Source: Clostridia bacterium (GTDB lineage Bacteria; Bacillota; Clostridia; Christensenellales; CAG-138). Taken from it: a stretch of 64,000 nucleotides of DNA. Below are positions 1-8,914 of this stretch, piece by piece; the first letter of the stretch is position 1, and every line of letters starts with the position of its first letter. The notes beneath the pieces are model-generated. The model was given only the letters and a program-made list of their open reading frames with translations, was not told where the DNA came from and did no database searches. Where the stretch lies: contig JAEDIC010000005.1 of the NCBI GenBank assembly GCA_016292635.1, positions 1 to 64,000 of the forward strand. Reading direction: 5' to 3'. The translations under genes and the position numbers were made by a program.

Positions 1-18
1 TCGAATGACACATCTTGA

Positions 19-1002
19 GATACCCAACAATATCTTTAACTAAGGGAAACGGGAATTACAAGTCCAGATATTGGTTTACTGCCACCTTTGGCTCGCCTGT
101 TAAAAATAGATTTGAATACCCTGTTTTGCTTTCACGAAGATCTATCGCCGCAGGAAATAGGGCTGTTTTGCAACGAAATTACCATGATTGCAAAAGATAA
201 CATTATCTCTGCCTTTGAGCTTGCTGAAGCAAAAATGCACGAATTTCCTCATAACGAACAACTCCGGCTCAATGTAGCAATCATATTGGATTCCTTGTTG
301 ATACAATCTCACGACTCAGATGTCCAGAAAGAGGATTTGGATGCAAAGATTTCCGCTTGGTATACCTGCTTAGGGCATAGTTCTGACGAAAAGGTTAAAA
401 ACAGTGCGAACTACATAAGAGTAAGCCGATATATCAGGCAGAACAAATTGGACGCTGCTCAGGAAGTTCTTGATAATATCCAAGATGAGAACGATATTAT
501 CAGCGCGCTACCCGACAAGCTCATGCTTCAAGTCTCTATCTACCTCAAACAAGGTAAAGCAGACTTAGCAGCATTAGAACTTGAAAAAGCATTATTCAGA
601 GAAACAGCCAGAGTCCAGCGGCTTCTGTCGCAACTTGTTGATGCTGAATTAGCTTCCGGGAAAAAAGATGTTGCCCGTGCGATTGCAGAAAAAGCAAGCG
701 CAATGGTCGATGTGTTTGATATGTGGGAGTACAGCAGATACACTGCGTACTATCAATTAGTGGCAAAAGAAAAAGATCCAAATACAGAACTACCTTTGCT
801 TGAACAAATGCTGAAAGCACTGTCAACTCCATGGAAGCTGACGGACTCCATACTCTATCATAGAATGTCACCAGAAACAAAAGAGCTTCAGTCAAAAGAA
901 ATGCTGTCTATTATTTTAAAGGAATTGGAGACTGATCCAGACTGCGCTTACCTTCGAGAACACCCAAAATGGAAAGAATTAATTGCAGAATACAAAGCAT
1001 AA
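19..1002 (+). pseudogene. Broken HTH-type regulator with helical C-terminal half
   Basis: The frame is open from a TTG at 88 to a stop at 1000-1002 (304 codons). The peptide just upstream in the same frame (ETGITSPDIGLLPPLARLL) looks like the end of an XRE-family HTH domain, and the following DLNTLFCFHEDLS is the usual linker in Clostridia regulators of this type. The HTH part is interrupted by TGA at 16-18 and TAA at 37-39, so the DNA-binding domain cannot be made in one piece. The remaining ~300 residues are alpha-helical and repeat-like (TPR-type). I infer a nonsense-mutated or decayed regulator. The window edge hides the true 5' end, and a sequencing error cannot be excluded. Confidence 0.5.
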
Positions 1003-1014
1003 TTAAATATTTTG

Positions 1015-1052
1015 CCACGACTGCTGCTCCGCTTTCGGAGCAACAGCCGTGG
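1015..1052. terminator. Hairpin between convergent genes
   Basis: A long GC-rich inverted repeat around a CTTT loop (arms about 1015-1030 and 1035-1052) lies between the end of the regulator remnant and the end of the minus-strand CorA gene. Its position and short flanking T runs suit a bidirectional intrinsic terminator. Confidence 0.55.
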
Positions 1053-1099
1053 ATTATTTAGCGTTCATTTTTTTCAATGAGCAGGGCAAAGTCATAAAA

Positions 1100-2002
1100 T
1101 CAAAAGAATTTCTTGTGTGTAAAATAGATTATCTCTGCAAGGACGATCACCACTGCAGCGGCAATAACAACAGGATACCCGTACTGCCATTGCAGCTCCG
1201 GCATATTTGTAAAATTCATGCCATACCATCCGGTCAGCAGGTTCAGCGGCAAAAACACTGTGGTCACCACTGTCAGCATACCCATGACACGGTTTTGCTG
1301 GGCAGTCTGCTGAAACTGGTACATCTCCCGCAGCTGGTGAAGCGCCTCTTTCATCTGCCGCACATGATCCTGCAGCCGCTTGGTATCATGCAGAAAATAC
1401 TCCCACGGATCTTCCGCAGCAGGCGTCTCACCTGACCTCCGGCCGCGCATTCTTTCACCCATAGTTGTCAGCTGGTCATAATATGCGCCTAATTCCGACA
1501 GCTTCCGTCGATGGGCTGTAAGCGTTTCAAAAAAGTTCGGCGGTACACGATGGATGAGCACATCCTCCAATTGTTCCAACTGTTGTTCCAGATGGCAAAG
1601 AAACAGGCTATCCTCCGAGACGCTCTGTTCCAGCAGCTTTAGAAACAGATCTTCGGTGGTGCTTACTTCCTGCCAAACCGGAAGCTGTTTCTCTATCCAA
1701 GGAAGAAGTTCCCCAGCGTCCTCCACCAGCGTCAGCGTCTGAGCGGTCAGCAAAAATGCAAAGGCCAGCTGATGTGCTTTCCGTTCACTTTTGCCCGGGA
1801 TGCGCAGGGTGCCCAGCATTCCTTCCCGTATTCGTTCCGCCTTGCAATATCGGATGGAACCAAGGCTGTGCAGTATTTCCTTGTGATGGGGCAACCGCAC
1901 GACACCTTGCCTAATTTCATCGCCGGAACACAGTTTCAGAAAACCCTCCGGCCCTTCCGCGGGTTCCAGCTTTCTTTCTTCATTTTGTTCAAAGACATGC
2001 AT
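1100..2002 (-). CDS. CorA-family divalent cation transporter
   Basis: A membrane channel for Mg2+ (or Co2+/Ni2+) of the CorA family. The soluble N-terminal domain is followed by a helical stalk and two C-terminal membrane segments. The GMNF sequence at the end of the first segment is the family's selectivity motif, and the chain ends in a short basic tail (THKKFF), as in CorA. An ATG at 2002 is preferred over the longer frame to 2062 because a GGGGAG site lies 11 nt upstream and the extra 20 residues look non-family; this gives 300 residues, normal for CorA-like proteins. It stands alone, convergent with the broken regulator. Confidence 0.85.
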   Translation of the reverse strand: MHVFEQNEERKLEPAEGPEGFLKLCSGDEIRQGVVRLPHHKEILHSLGSIRYCKAERIREGMLGTLRIPGKSERKAHQLAFAFLLTAQTLTLVEDAGELLPWIEKQLPVWQEVSTTEDLFLKLLEQSVSEDSLFLCHLEQQLEQLEDVLIHRVPPNFFETLTAHRRKLSELGAYYDQLTTMGERMRGRRSGETPAAEDPWEYFLHDTKRLQDHVRQMKEALHQLREMYQFQQTAQQNRVMGMLTVVTTVFLPLNLLTGWYGMNFTNMPELQWQYGYPVVIAAAVVIVLAEIIYFTHKKFF

Positions 2003-2503
2003 TGCCTTTTGCGCTCCCCTTATGTTTTTGTCCAGAATATCACGGTGGAGTCCGTGGGTCAATATACCGATATCTCAATTGTCCGATACGGATAGGTCGG
2101 TAATGCTGCTATCGGTTTACACAGGCGTCAAAATGAAGGAAAGGCATATGCAATACCTGCTGAACAAATAAAATATCGCGATTAAGCACCAAGAGGAAAC
2201 CAAATCAGGATGACATGAGTATAGGTTTGGATAATGAACCATAAAGCGATATAAGGCCCTCCGCCGAAGAAGATGTCATCGATGGGGATTACTTTTTATA
2301 GCCATGCCGGGTTCTTCGCGCTGCCATATGGATTTGAACGCCCATGGATATGGTATGCGGAATATAAACATAAAACTTAAACGAAACGGAAACAAAAACG
2401 CAAAGAAACGGTAAAGAAGCTTAAATGACAATTGACACGAGGCGGCTTGATAAATAAAATTTGAATCAGCACAGAGTGTTTTGTATTCCGGGAGGCGATC
2501 GAA
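2003..2503. other. Intergenic stretch, no gene recognised
   Basis: About 500 bp between the divergent corA-like and lipid kinase genes. I see no convincing coding region, RNA gene or strong promoter. Short open stretches lack ribosome sites. It presumably holds both promoters. Confidence 0.4.
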
Positions 2504-3424
2504 ATCAAAAAACTGCTTCTTATAGTAAATCCCTGCGCCGGGCAGAAAAAAGCAAAAAAACACCTTGCCGATGTTATTGATATCTTTAACCGGGCGGGAT
2601 ATACCGTAATAGTACACATTACTGCGGATGTGGGCGATGGTGAAGCTGCAGCCGTGAATTACGCCGCAGATGTGGATATGGTGGTGTGCTGCGGTGGCGA
2701 CGGCACATTCAATGAAACTATCTCCGGAATTCTAAATAGCGGCGTTGAGGTGCCTGTGGGATATATTCCCGCCGGATCTACCAATGACTTTGCCGCAAGC
2801 CTGCACTTATCTCAGGATATACTTCAGGCCGCTCGGGATATTGTTGAAGGAGAGGCGACCCGGTTGGATGTGGGAAGGTTTGCGGGAAGGTATTTTTCCT
2901 ATGTGGCTTCGTTTGGCCTTTTTACCAGAACCAGCTACACAACGACTCAATTCGCAAAAAACATACTTGGACATGCGGCGTATGTGCTGAACGGCATACA
3001 GGAATTATCCCAGCTGAAAACCTATCCCGTTTGCTTTGAACTGCCGGACGGCATGGTGCTGGAGGACGATTTCCTGTTCGGAGCCATCAGCAATTCAACA
3101 AGCGTGGGAGGCGTATTGAAGCTTGCGGAAGAGCAGGTGAATATGCAGGATGGAAAGCTGGAACTGCTTCTCGTGCGGGCGCCAAAGGATATATTCGAAC
3201 TTAGAGAATGCGTTTATGCTCTGCAGCAGCAAACCTACAACAGCGCAATGCTCACTTTTCTCAGCACGCCCAGCGTAATTGTATCCGCGCCGCGGGATAT
3301 GAACTGGAGCCTTGACGGCGAAATGGAGCATGGACACGATTGCGCGGAGGTGGAGTGCGTGCACAATGCAATAACCATTTATCGCTCCAACGCAAAGGAA
3401 GTAGCTCCATACTGGATACATTAA
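2504..3424 (+). CDS. Diacylglycerol/lipid kinase (YegS/DagK family), non-standard start
   Basis: Phosphorylates diacylglycerol or a related lipid at the inner membrane face. The DAGK catalytic fold is clear: nucleotide-binding NPCAG near residue 10, the GGDGTFNE loop near 70, and IPAGSTNDFA near 92, then the beta-sandwich C-terminal domain. The first standard start codon is a GTG at 2630, which would remove the NPxxG motif. The frame is open only back to a TGA at 2462 and holds no ATG, GTG or TTG before the motif. A GGGAGG site at 2490-2495 lies 8 nt before an ATC at 2504, exactly where family members begin (xKKLLLIVNP). Either ATC is the start codon or an ATG has mutated. Confidence 0.8.
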   Translation: MKKLLLIVNPCAGQKKAKKHLADVIDIFNRAGYTVIVHITADVGDGEAAAVNYAADVDMVVCCGGDGTFNETISGILNSGVEVPVGYIPAGSTNDFAASLHLSQDILQAARDIVEGEATRLDVGRFAGRYFSYVASFGLFTRTSYTTTQFAKNILGHAAYVLNGIQELSQLKTYPVCFELPDGMVLEDDFLFGAISNSTSVGGVLKLAEEQVNMQDGKLELLLVRAPKDIFELRECVYALQQQTYNSAMLTFLSTPSVIVSAPRDMNWSLDGEMEHGHDCAEVECVHNAITIYRSNAKEVAPYWIH

Positions 3425-3439
3425 CCCCGAAAAATAGAC

Positions 3440-3465
3440 AGCGAGGCCGAATGACCTCGCTTTTT
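3440..3465 (+). terminator. Intrinsic terminator of the lipid kinase gene
   Basis: A 7-bp perfect stem (AGCGAGG/CCTCGCT) with an 8-nt loop, followed directly by a T run, 15 nt after the stop codon. Confidence 0.8.
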
Positions 3466-3498
3466 GTGTGCGGAAGGATAGTGGTTTTTTTCGTTAGC

Positions 3499-3690
3499 TT
3501 AGCCCATTTCGTAATAATATTGAGTGCCGGCCGCCGAAAGGGCGTTGAGTATGCCGTTCAGCGCCAAGCCGCAAAATATTACCGATGACTTTGTCGCGCC
3601 GGCATTTATGCCTGTTATGCCGGGAATTTCGAGGGGATAGGTAACATCCCGCATTTTATCAAACCATGTCCGCGCTCCGGTGCGCTCAGC
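3499..3690 (-). pseudogene. Orphan C-terminal coding fragment, family unknown
   Basis: A 63-codon minus-strand frame between a TAG at 3691-3693 and a TAA at 3499-3501. The peptide (RTWFDKMRDVTYPLEIPGI..., ending AGTQYYYEMG) has protein-like composition, but there is no ribosome site and the only ATG is internal. It looks like the 3' end of a gene whose 5' part is lost. I do not recognise the family. Apart from this, the 3466-3840 stretch between the kinase and DUF1002 genes holds nothing I can name. Confidence 0.3.
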
Positions 3691-3843
3691 CTATAGTCGC
3701 ATGGTCGGCGGCGGTTGATTTGCTTTAATACTTTTTATGGTGCATATCAAGCTTGGAAGAAAAATCCAAAAGAGGAAAACGCAGGAAACCCAATAAAACA
3801 GCGGCATTATTTACATTCAGTTAATGAATTGCGTAAAAGTTCA

Positions 3844-3852
3844 TGGTATAAT
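3844..3852 (+). promoter_or_regulatory. Extended -10 promoter for the DUF1002 gene
   Basis: TGG-TATAAT, a perfect -10 with the extended TGN motif, 33 bp before the start codon. No good -35 is present, as expected for an extended -10 promoter. Confidence 0.5.
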
Positions 3853-3885
3853 TACACACGTTGATTAACAAACGGAGGCTTACAA

Positions 3886-4761
3886 ATGAAACGCATAATT
3901 GCTGTTATAATGACAATAGTCTGCCTGTGCTCCATGAGCGGCGCTTTTGCATATGAGGCGGGGGAAGCACGGGCTGTAATAGGCGCGAATCTGGATCAGG
4001 CGCAGGTAGCCGGTGTATATGCTGATTTCGGCATTGAGCGGGGCAGCGTAAAGGAAATAATCGTTACCAACGCCGACGAAAGAGAATATCTTGAGGGTTT
4101 GGTGGATGAGAAAAAGATAGGCAGCGTGGCCCTGTCCTGCGTATATATTAAGCTCCTCGAAGAGGGTTCCGGCCTTTCCATTGAAGCAAACAATATCAAT
4201 TGGTGCACCGAGCAAATGTACATTAATGCTCTCACCACCGCCGGCATTACTGACGCAAAGGTGATAGTATCCGCTCCCTTTGCCGTATCCGGCACCGCTG
4301 CGCTTACCGGAGTATACAAGGCATATGAGGACATAACCGGCAAGTCCCTTTCCGACCTTGCGAAGCTCGTGGGCGTTGAGGAATTGGTGGTTACCGGTCA
4401 GCTTGCCGAATACATTGGCAGCGAAGAAGCGGCTGCCCTTATAAATGAACTTAAGAACATATTGGACATAACCGAATCCATGTCCGACTCCGATGTTAAA
4501 AAAGAGATAAAAAAGCTTGCGGATCAGTACAACGTGCAGGTTACGGATTCTCAGGTGGATCAGCTGCTGGGCCTCTGCCGCCAGATGGAAAAGCTGGATG
4601 TTGCGGAGCTTAAGGAAAAGCTGCTGTCCATTACGCAGACCGTGGAAAAGGCCGTCTCCGCCAAACAGGCAGTAACGGATACAATATCTACCGTAACCGA
4701 GAAGGTAACGTCGTTCTTTGGAAACGTTGCAAGCTTCTTTTCCGGCTTATTCAACAGATAA
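3886..4761 (+). CDS. DUF1002 exported protein (YpuA-like)
   Basis: A 291-residue secreted protein of the DUF1002 family, represented by Bacillus subtilis YpuA; no reaction is established. A signal peptide covers residues 1-22 (KR, hydrophobic core, AFA-Y cleavage). The alternating DUF1002 core follows, containing VSAPFAVSGTAALTGVYKAYE. The C-terminal third is helical, ending in an amphipathic FFGNVASFFSGLFN segment that may touch the membrane. GGAGG lies upstream of the ATG. It appears to be a single-gene unit with its own promoter and a downstream hairpin. Confidence 0.85.
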   Translation: MKRIIAVIMTIVCLCSMSGAFAYEAGEARAVIGANLDQAQVAGVYADFGIERGSVKEIIVTNADEREYLEGLVDEKKIGSVALSCVYIKLLEEGSGLSIEANNINWCTEQMYINALTTAGITDAKVIVSAPFAVSGTAALTGVYKAYEDITGKSLSDLAKLVGVEELVVTGQLAEYIGSEEAAALINELKNILDITESMSDSDVKKEIKKLADQYNVQVTDSQVDQLLGLCRQMEKLDVAELKEKLLSITQTVEKAVSAKQAVTDTISTVTEKVTSFFGNVASFFSGLFNR

Positions 4762-4787
4762 AATTAAAAAAATCAATACGCAATATG

Positions 4788-4815
4788 AATCCTCCGATAA
4801 AGCTTTCGGGGGATT
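4788..4815 (+). terminator. Weak hairpin terminator after DUF1002
   Basis: Imperfect 10-11 bp inverted repeat with one G-T pair (AATCCTCCGA pairing with TTCGGGGGATT), 26 nt past the stop codon. The downstream T run is broken, so efficiency is uncertain. Confidence 0.5.
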
Positions 4816-4871
4816 TAATTATGATTTTTCAATAATTTCAAACTGCTGCGGCAATTTCTTGCAAATTATAT

Positions 4872-4900
4872 TTGGAGAAGAAGGGAAATGATGGTACAAT
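4872..4900 (+). promoter_or_regulatory. Promoter of the DUF5685/J-domain operon
   Basis: TTGGAG, 17-bp spacer, TACAAT preceded by TGG (extended -10). It overlaps the longest possible reading frame of the next gene, which supports starting that gene at 4926 rather than 4872. Confidence 0.6.
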
Positions 4901-4925
4901 ATCACAAGAAAGACAGGGGAATGCA

Positions 4926-5762
4926 ATGTTCGGATACATACAGCCAAACAAGGACGAGCTTCGCTTCAGGGAGTATAACGAATACAGGGCTTATTACTGC
5001 GGACTGTGCAAATGCATAGGCCATGAATTTGGCGAGCCCATGAAGATAGCGCTCAGCTATGACTGTACCTTTATCGCCCTGCTGCTTACCGGCCTTGCCG
5101 GGGTTGAAAACACCCGAAAGTGCCGCTGCCTTTATAAGCCCCTTTCAAGGGCCCGCATGGCTGCGGTTGATGATGAATATCTTCGCTTTGCGGCGGATAT
5201 GGATATCATACTGGCTTACTGCAAGCTGGACGACAACTGGCGGGATGACAAAAAGCCCGGCGCAATCGCAGGGAAGGCGGTAATGAAGGTTGCCTTCAAC
5301 AAGGCGAAAGAAAGAAGACCGGAGCTTTATAACGCCATATCCGAAGGGATAAGAGAACTATCCGAACTTGAGACTGCGAATACTCCCGAGCTTGACCCGC
5401 CCGCCGATGCTTTTGCCCGCATGATGAAAAACGCGGCATTGGCAGCTCCCGTTGAAAATGCGCAGAATAAACTCGCTTTGGGTCACGTGCTGTATCATCT
5501 GGGCAGATGGGTATACCTTATAGACGCATGGGAAGATAGAGAAAAGGACGGGAAAAAGGGCAGCTACAATCCATTCCTTGCTGCGGGGGCGGATAAAGAG
5601 AGGGCGGAGTTCCTTATAAACCATTCGCTGAACGAAGCCATATACGCATACGAATTGCTGGATATAAAGGCTCATGAAAGCTTGCTGGACAACATAATAC
5701 TGGATGGATGTCCGGCGAAAAACAGAGAGGTGCTTGGAGGAAAAGATGAACAATCCCTATAA
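4926..5762 (+). CDS. DUF5685 family protein
   Basis: A 278-residue cytoplasmic protein whose N-terminus (MFGYIQPNKDELRFREYNEY) and following YYCGLCKCIG segment are characteristic of DUF5685, common in Clostridia. Cysteines at YYCGLCKC and KCRCLY could bind metal. No function is established. The ATG at 4926 is chosen because AGGGGA lies 5-6 nt upstream and the promoter covers the alternative start. Its 3' end overlaps the J-domain gene by 17 bp, so the two are probably translated together, and this pairing is frequent in the group. Confidence 0.8.
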   Translation: MFGYIQPNKDELRFREYNEYRAYYCGLCKCIGHEFGEPMKIALSYDCTFIALLLTGLAGVENTRKCRCLYKPLSRARMAAVDDEYLRFAADMDIILAYCKLDDNWRDDKKPGAIAGKAVMKVAFNKAKERRPELYNAISEGIRELSELETANTPELDPPADAFARMMKNAALAAPVENAQNKLALGHVLYHLGRWVYLIDAWEDREKDGKKGSYNPFLAAGADKERAEFLINHSLNEAIYAYELLDIKAHESLLDNIILDGCPAKNREVLGGKDEQSL

Positions 5763-6381
5763 GGTACTGGGAGTAAGCGAAGGAGCTTCTCAGGAAGAAA
5801 TAAGGGCGGCGTATCTTAAGCTGGTAAAGAAATACCATCCGGACAAGTATACCGATTCCGACCTGAAAGAGCTTGCAAACGAAAAGCTGGTGGAGGTCAA
5901 TGAGGCATATGAGATGCTTACAAAAAAGCCCAATTCATCTTCTTCCTATGCCCGCCGGGATGGACAGGGCAGCTACAGCTCATACGGTGGATATACTGGC
6001 ACCGGCAATTCATATTCCGGTCCAAACGCCTCGGAATTTGCTCGGGCCCGCTCCTTTATCAATCAGGGCAATCTGCAGGCGGCAAAGGCCGTGCTGGATG
6101 CAATATCCACCCGCAATTCCGAATGGTATTACCTTTACGGTATAGTTTATCTCCGTCAGGGTTGGTATGATAAGGCACGGGAATACCTTACAATAGCCTA
6201 TCAGCAGAATCCCGCAAACCCTGAATACGCCGCGGCATATAAGTCCATAAATGCCACAGGCGGCGCGTATACCCGCAGTACCGGCAGCTACGGCTCATAT
6301 CATTGCGGAAGCCCCTGCTCGCTGATGGCCAGCGCCCTCTGCTGCAGTTCGTTTGGTTTCCCTGTGTGCTTCTGCTGCTGA
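5746..6381 (+). CDS. J-domain (DnaJ-like) protein with Cys-rich tail
   Basis: A co-chaperone-type protein expected to stimulate an Hsp70 (DnaK). Residues 1-65 form a J domain with YKVLGV, helix II and the essential HPD tripeptide (KKYHPDKY). A Ser/Tyr/Gly-rich linker follows, then a TPR-like helical repeat (LYGIVYLRQGWYDKA). The tail is unusual: about 25 residues rich in Cys (six or more), possibly metal-binding or membrane-associated. There is no Gly/Phe zinc-finger region as in true DnaJ. The ATG at 5746 follows GGAGG by 6 nt. It overlaps DUF5685 and is followed by a new unit. Confidence 0.85.
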   Translation: MNNPYKVLGVSEGASQEEIRAAYLKLVKKYHPDKYTDSDLKELANEKLVEVNEAYEMLTKKPNSSSSYARRDGQGSYSSYGGYTGTGNSYSGPNASEFARARSFINQGNLQAAKAVLDAISTRNSEWYYLYGIVYLRQGWYDKAREYLTIAYQQNPANPEYAAAYKSINATGGAYTRSTGSYGSYHCGSPCSLMASALCCSSFGFPVCFCC

Positions 6382-6434
6382 TAAATTAAAAAATAATATC
6401 CTTTATAATGTTAATTGTCCAATGATGTGGCGAT

Positions 6435-6461
6435 ACTATCATTATTGAGATTTATGATAGT
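6435..6461 (+). promoter_or_regulatory. Inverted repeat in the leader of the class A PBP gene
   Basis: Perfect 8-bp arms ACTATCAT/ATGATAGT with an 11-nt spacer, ending one base before the GGAGG ribosome site. A TATAAT hexamer lies upstream at 6404. It could be an operator or a hairpin limiting ribosome access. Confidence 0.4.
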
Positions 6462-6476
6462 GGAGGCGATTTGGCA

Positions 6477-8783
6477 ATGAAACTGAGGAGATCCCGCATA
6501 CTGCTGCTGGCTGTTACGCTTGCGGCGGTATTTTTTATGCTGTTTTTCGCGGTGGGTGCGCTGGGGGTGGACAGCTGGGCAAATTTTGAATTGTTGAGAA
6601 TAACCGGCTGCGACAGATCCTCGGTAATATACGACGATAAGGACAATGAAATACTGCGGCTGCATGGGGCGGAGAACAGGACGTGGATAAGCATCGATAC
6701 GCTGCCGGACCATTTGCTGTATGCTTTCATTTCAGCGGAGGATGCCCGGTTTTACGACCATGAGGGCGTGGATATAATACGCATTGCCGGCGCTGTGATA
6801 GCAGATATAAAGGCCGGAGGATATGTTCAGGGCGCCTCCACAATAAGCCAGCAGCTGATAAAGCTCAGCCACCTTACCTCGGAGAAAACCATATCACGAA
6901 AAGCGGAGGAGGCAGTGCTGGCTTATCAGATGGAAAAAAGATGCACAAAGCAGGACATATTGGAAATGTATCTAAATTATGTGTACTTTGGCGGGGGATA
7001 CTATGGAGTTGAGGCGGCGGCCATGGGATACTTCGGCGTGCACGCAGAGGAGCTTTCCATAGCGGAAAGCGCAATGCTGGCAGGCATACTTAAATCTCCC
7101 AGCAGTTATGCGCCCCATCTTGATTATGACGCATCAATAAAGCGGCGCAATACCGTACTATCACTTATGAATAAATATGGATACATCTCCGCAGAGGAGA
7201 TGACACAGGCTTCGGCTGAACGTCCTAAAATCCTGCATAATCAAATAGAAGAATACTCCGGATATTATACGGATACCGTAATGCAGTACGCCGCCGCAGC
7301 GCTGGGCATAACCATGGATGAGCTGTTAAGAGGCGGATATCATATATATTCCGCAATGGATACGGAGCTGCAGCTGTATTGTGAAGAGCTTTTCAAGGAC
7401 GAGGAACTGTTTCCCGAGGCGGATTCTGAAGGGGCGATAATAGTACAGCAGCCCCAAAACGGGATGATATCCGCCATGGTGGGCGGCAGGGAGCATACCG
7501 GAAGCATGGCATACAACCGGGCTGTTAATATACGCCGGCAGCCCGGCTCAGTAATAAAGCCCATAATATCCTATGCACCCGCGTTTGAATATCTTGGATG
7601 CACCGCTGCGGATATGATACTTGACGAGGAGACGGCATTCGCAGACTATACTCCTTCTAACTTCGGCAGCAGGTATTACGGATGGGTTACTCTCAGGGAG
7701 GCTGTGTCAAAATCATTGAACGTTCCTGCGGTAAAGGTGCTGTCTGAGGTAGGGGTGGACAGGGCGAAGGCATTTGCTTCTTCCTGCGGCATAGAGTTTG
7801 ACGACAGCGATGACAGCCTTGCACTGGCGCTGGGCGGTTTTACATATGGTGTATCTCCGCTGCAGATAGCGGGAGCATATTCTTGCTTTGCTTCCGGCGG
7901 CGAATATAATACTCCTTCTGTTATACGGTATATAACCGATGACAACGGTACTGTTCTTTATGAGTATCAGCCGGAGCATAAGCGGGTAATGAGCGAGGAA
8001 AACGCTTATATTCTTACCAGTATGCTAAAAAGCGTGGTTACCGAGGGCACAGGCCACAGGCTGAACACTTTGGATATACCCATAGCAGGCAAAACCGGCA
8101 CAGTCGGCACTTCGGCGGGCAACCGTGACGCTTGGATGGCAAGCTACACTCCGGATCATACTGCCGTAGTATGGATGGGATACGATAACGACAACCTTGG
8201 CGTATTGCCTGCAGAGGCTACCGGAGGCACATATCCTGCCCAGATGCTGTACAGGCTGTATAGTTATCTTTATCCAAACGGATGCGATGTTGACTTTCAA
8301 AGGCCGGAGGGGGTACTGGAGTACAGCATAGATGAGTATTCTCTTAATGTGCTTCACAAAATCGCCCTTGCCAACGTGTTTACCCCTGAGGAAAGCCGTA
8401 TTACCGAGCTGTTTACGGCGGCAACTGCGCCTGATGTTACTACAGGGTATTGGTCAATTCCTGCTTCCGCCCAAAACCTTGCAGCGGCGGTATACGGCAA
8501 AAATGTGATAATAACCTTTGACTGCCCGGATGATTTTGGAGAATATACCCTTATGCGAAAGGACGGCAAGGGAAAGGAGCGCGCCCTTTATACCTGGAGC
8601 GGAAAAGAAGGACATATAGAATACACAGACAGCTCAGCCGTGTCCGGCGAAAGCTATGCTTATTATGTTTCCGTACAGCATGAAGAGATGGAAATATACG
8701 ATAAACCCGTATACGGACTGGTAACTCGCGAGGTAGCGGTGGAGATGCCGGAGAAGGTGATAAGCGTGAATCTTGGAGAATAA
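6477..8783 (+). CDS. Class A penicillin-binding protein (glycosyltransferase/transpeptidase)
   Basis: A bifunctional peptidoglycan synthase that polymerises lipid II and cross-links stems at the outer membrane face. One N-terminal membrane anchor (residues ~5-27) precedes the GT51 domain with EDARFYDHEG (~85) and GASTISQQL (~122). The transpeptidase domain carries S-V-I-K (~357), S-L-N (~411) and KTG (~538). About 100 C-terminal residues form a fibronectin-like module. The ATG at 6477 lies 10 nt after GGAGG; a TTG two codons earlier is possible. At 768 residues it is typical of PBP1-like enzymes. It is monocistronic by spacing. Confidence 0.93.
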   Translation: MKLRRSRILLLAVTLAAVFFMLFFAVGALGVDSWANFELLRITGCDRSSVIYDDKDNEILRLHGAENRTWISIDTLPDHLLYAFISAEDARFYDHEGVDIIRIAGAVIADIKAGGYVQGASTISQQLIKLSHLTSEKTISRKAEEAVLAYQMEKRCTKQDILEMYLNYVYFGGGYYGVEAAAMGYFGVHAEELSIAESAMLAGILKSPSSYAPHLDYDASIKRRNTVLSLMNKYGYISAEEMTQASAERPKILHNQIEEYSGYYTDTVMQYAAAALGITMDELLRGGYHIYSAMDTELQLYCEELFKDEELFPEADSEGAIIVQQPQNGMISAMVGGREHTGSMAYNRAVNIRRQPGSVIKPIISYAPAFEYLGCTAADMILDEETAFADYTPSNFGSRYYGWVTLREAVSKSLNVPAVKVLSEVGVDRAKAFASSCGIEFDDSDDSLALALGGFTYGVSPLQIAGAYSCFASGGEYNTPSVIRYITDDNGTVLYEYQPEHKRVMSEENAYILTSMLKSVVTEGTGHRLNTLDIPIAGKTGTVGTSAGNRDAWMASYTPDHTAVVWMGYDNDNLGVLPAEATGGTYPAQMLYRLYSYLYPNGCDVDFQRPEGVLEYSIDEYSLNVLHKIALANVFTPEESRITELFTAATAPDVTTGYWSIPASAQNLAAAVYGKNVIITFDCPDDFGEYTLMRKDGKGKERALYTWSGKEGHIEYTDSSAVSGESYAYYVSVQHEEMEIYDKPVYGLVTREVAVEMPEKVISVNLGE

Positions 8784-8808
8784 ACACGAAATGATGAAAA
8801 CAAAGAGG

Positions 8809-8836
8809 TTGACTATCGTTGCTTTTTCAGTAAAAT
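8809..8836 (+). promoter_or_regulatory. Candidate promoter for the GntR regulator
   Basis: TTGACT, 16-bp spacer, TAAAAT, about 80 bp before the start codon; each hexamer matches consensus in 5 of 6 positions. Confidence 0.45.
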
Positions 8837-8914
8837 AAAAGGTAAGAAACTGGATGTATTATAGAGTATAGAATTTATTTCTTCTATCGCATCATTAAGA
8901 AAGCGACGGTAATT

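Noticed and set aside
2040..2174. Plus-strand peptide ending ERHMQYLLNK as a gene remnant
   Set aside because: It overlaps the corA start region, has no start or ribosome site, and I recognise no family.
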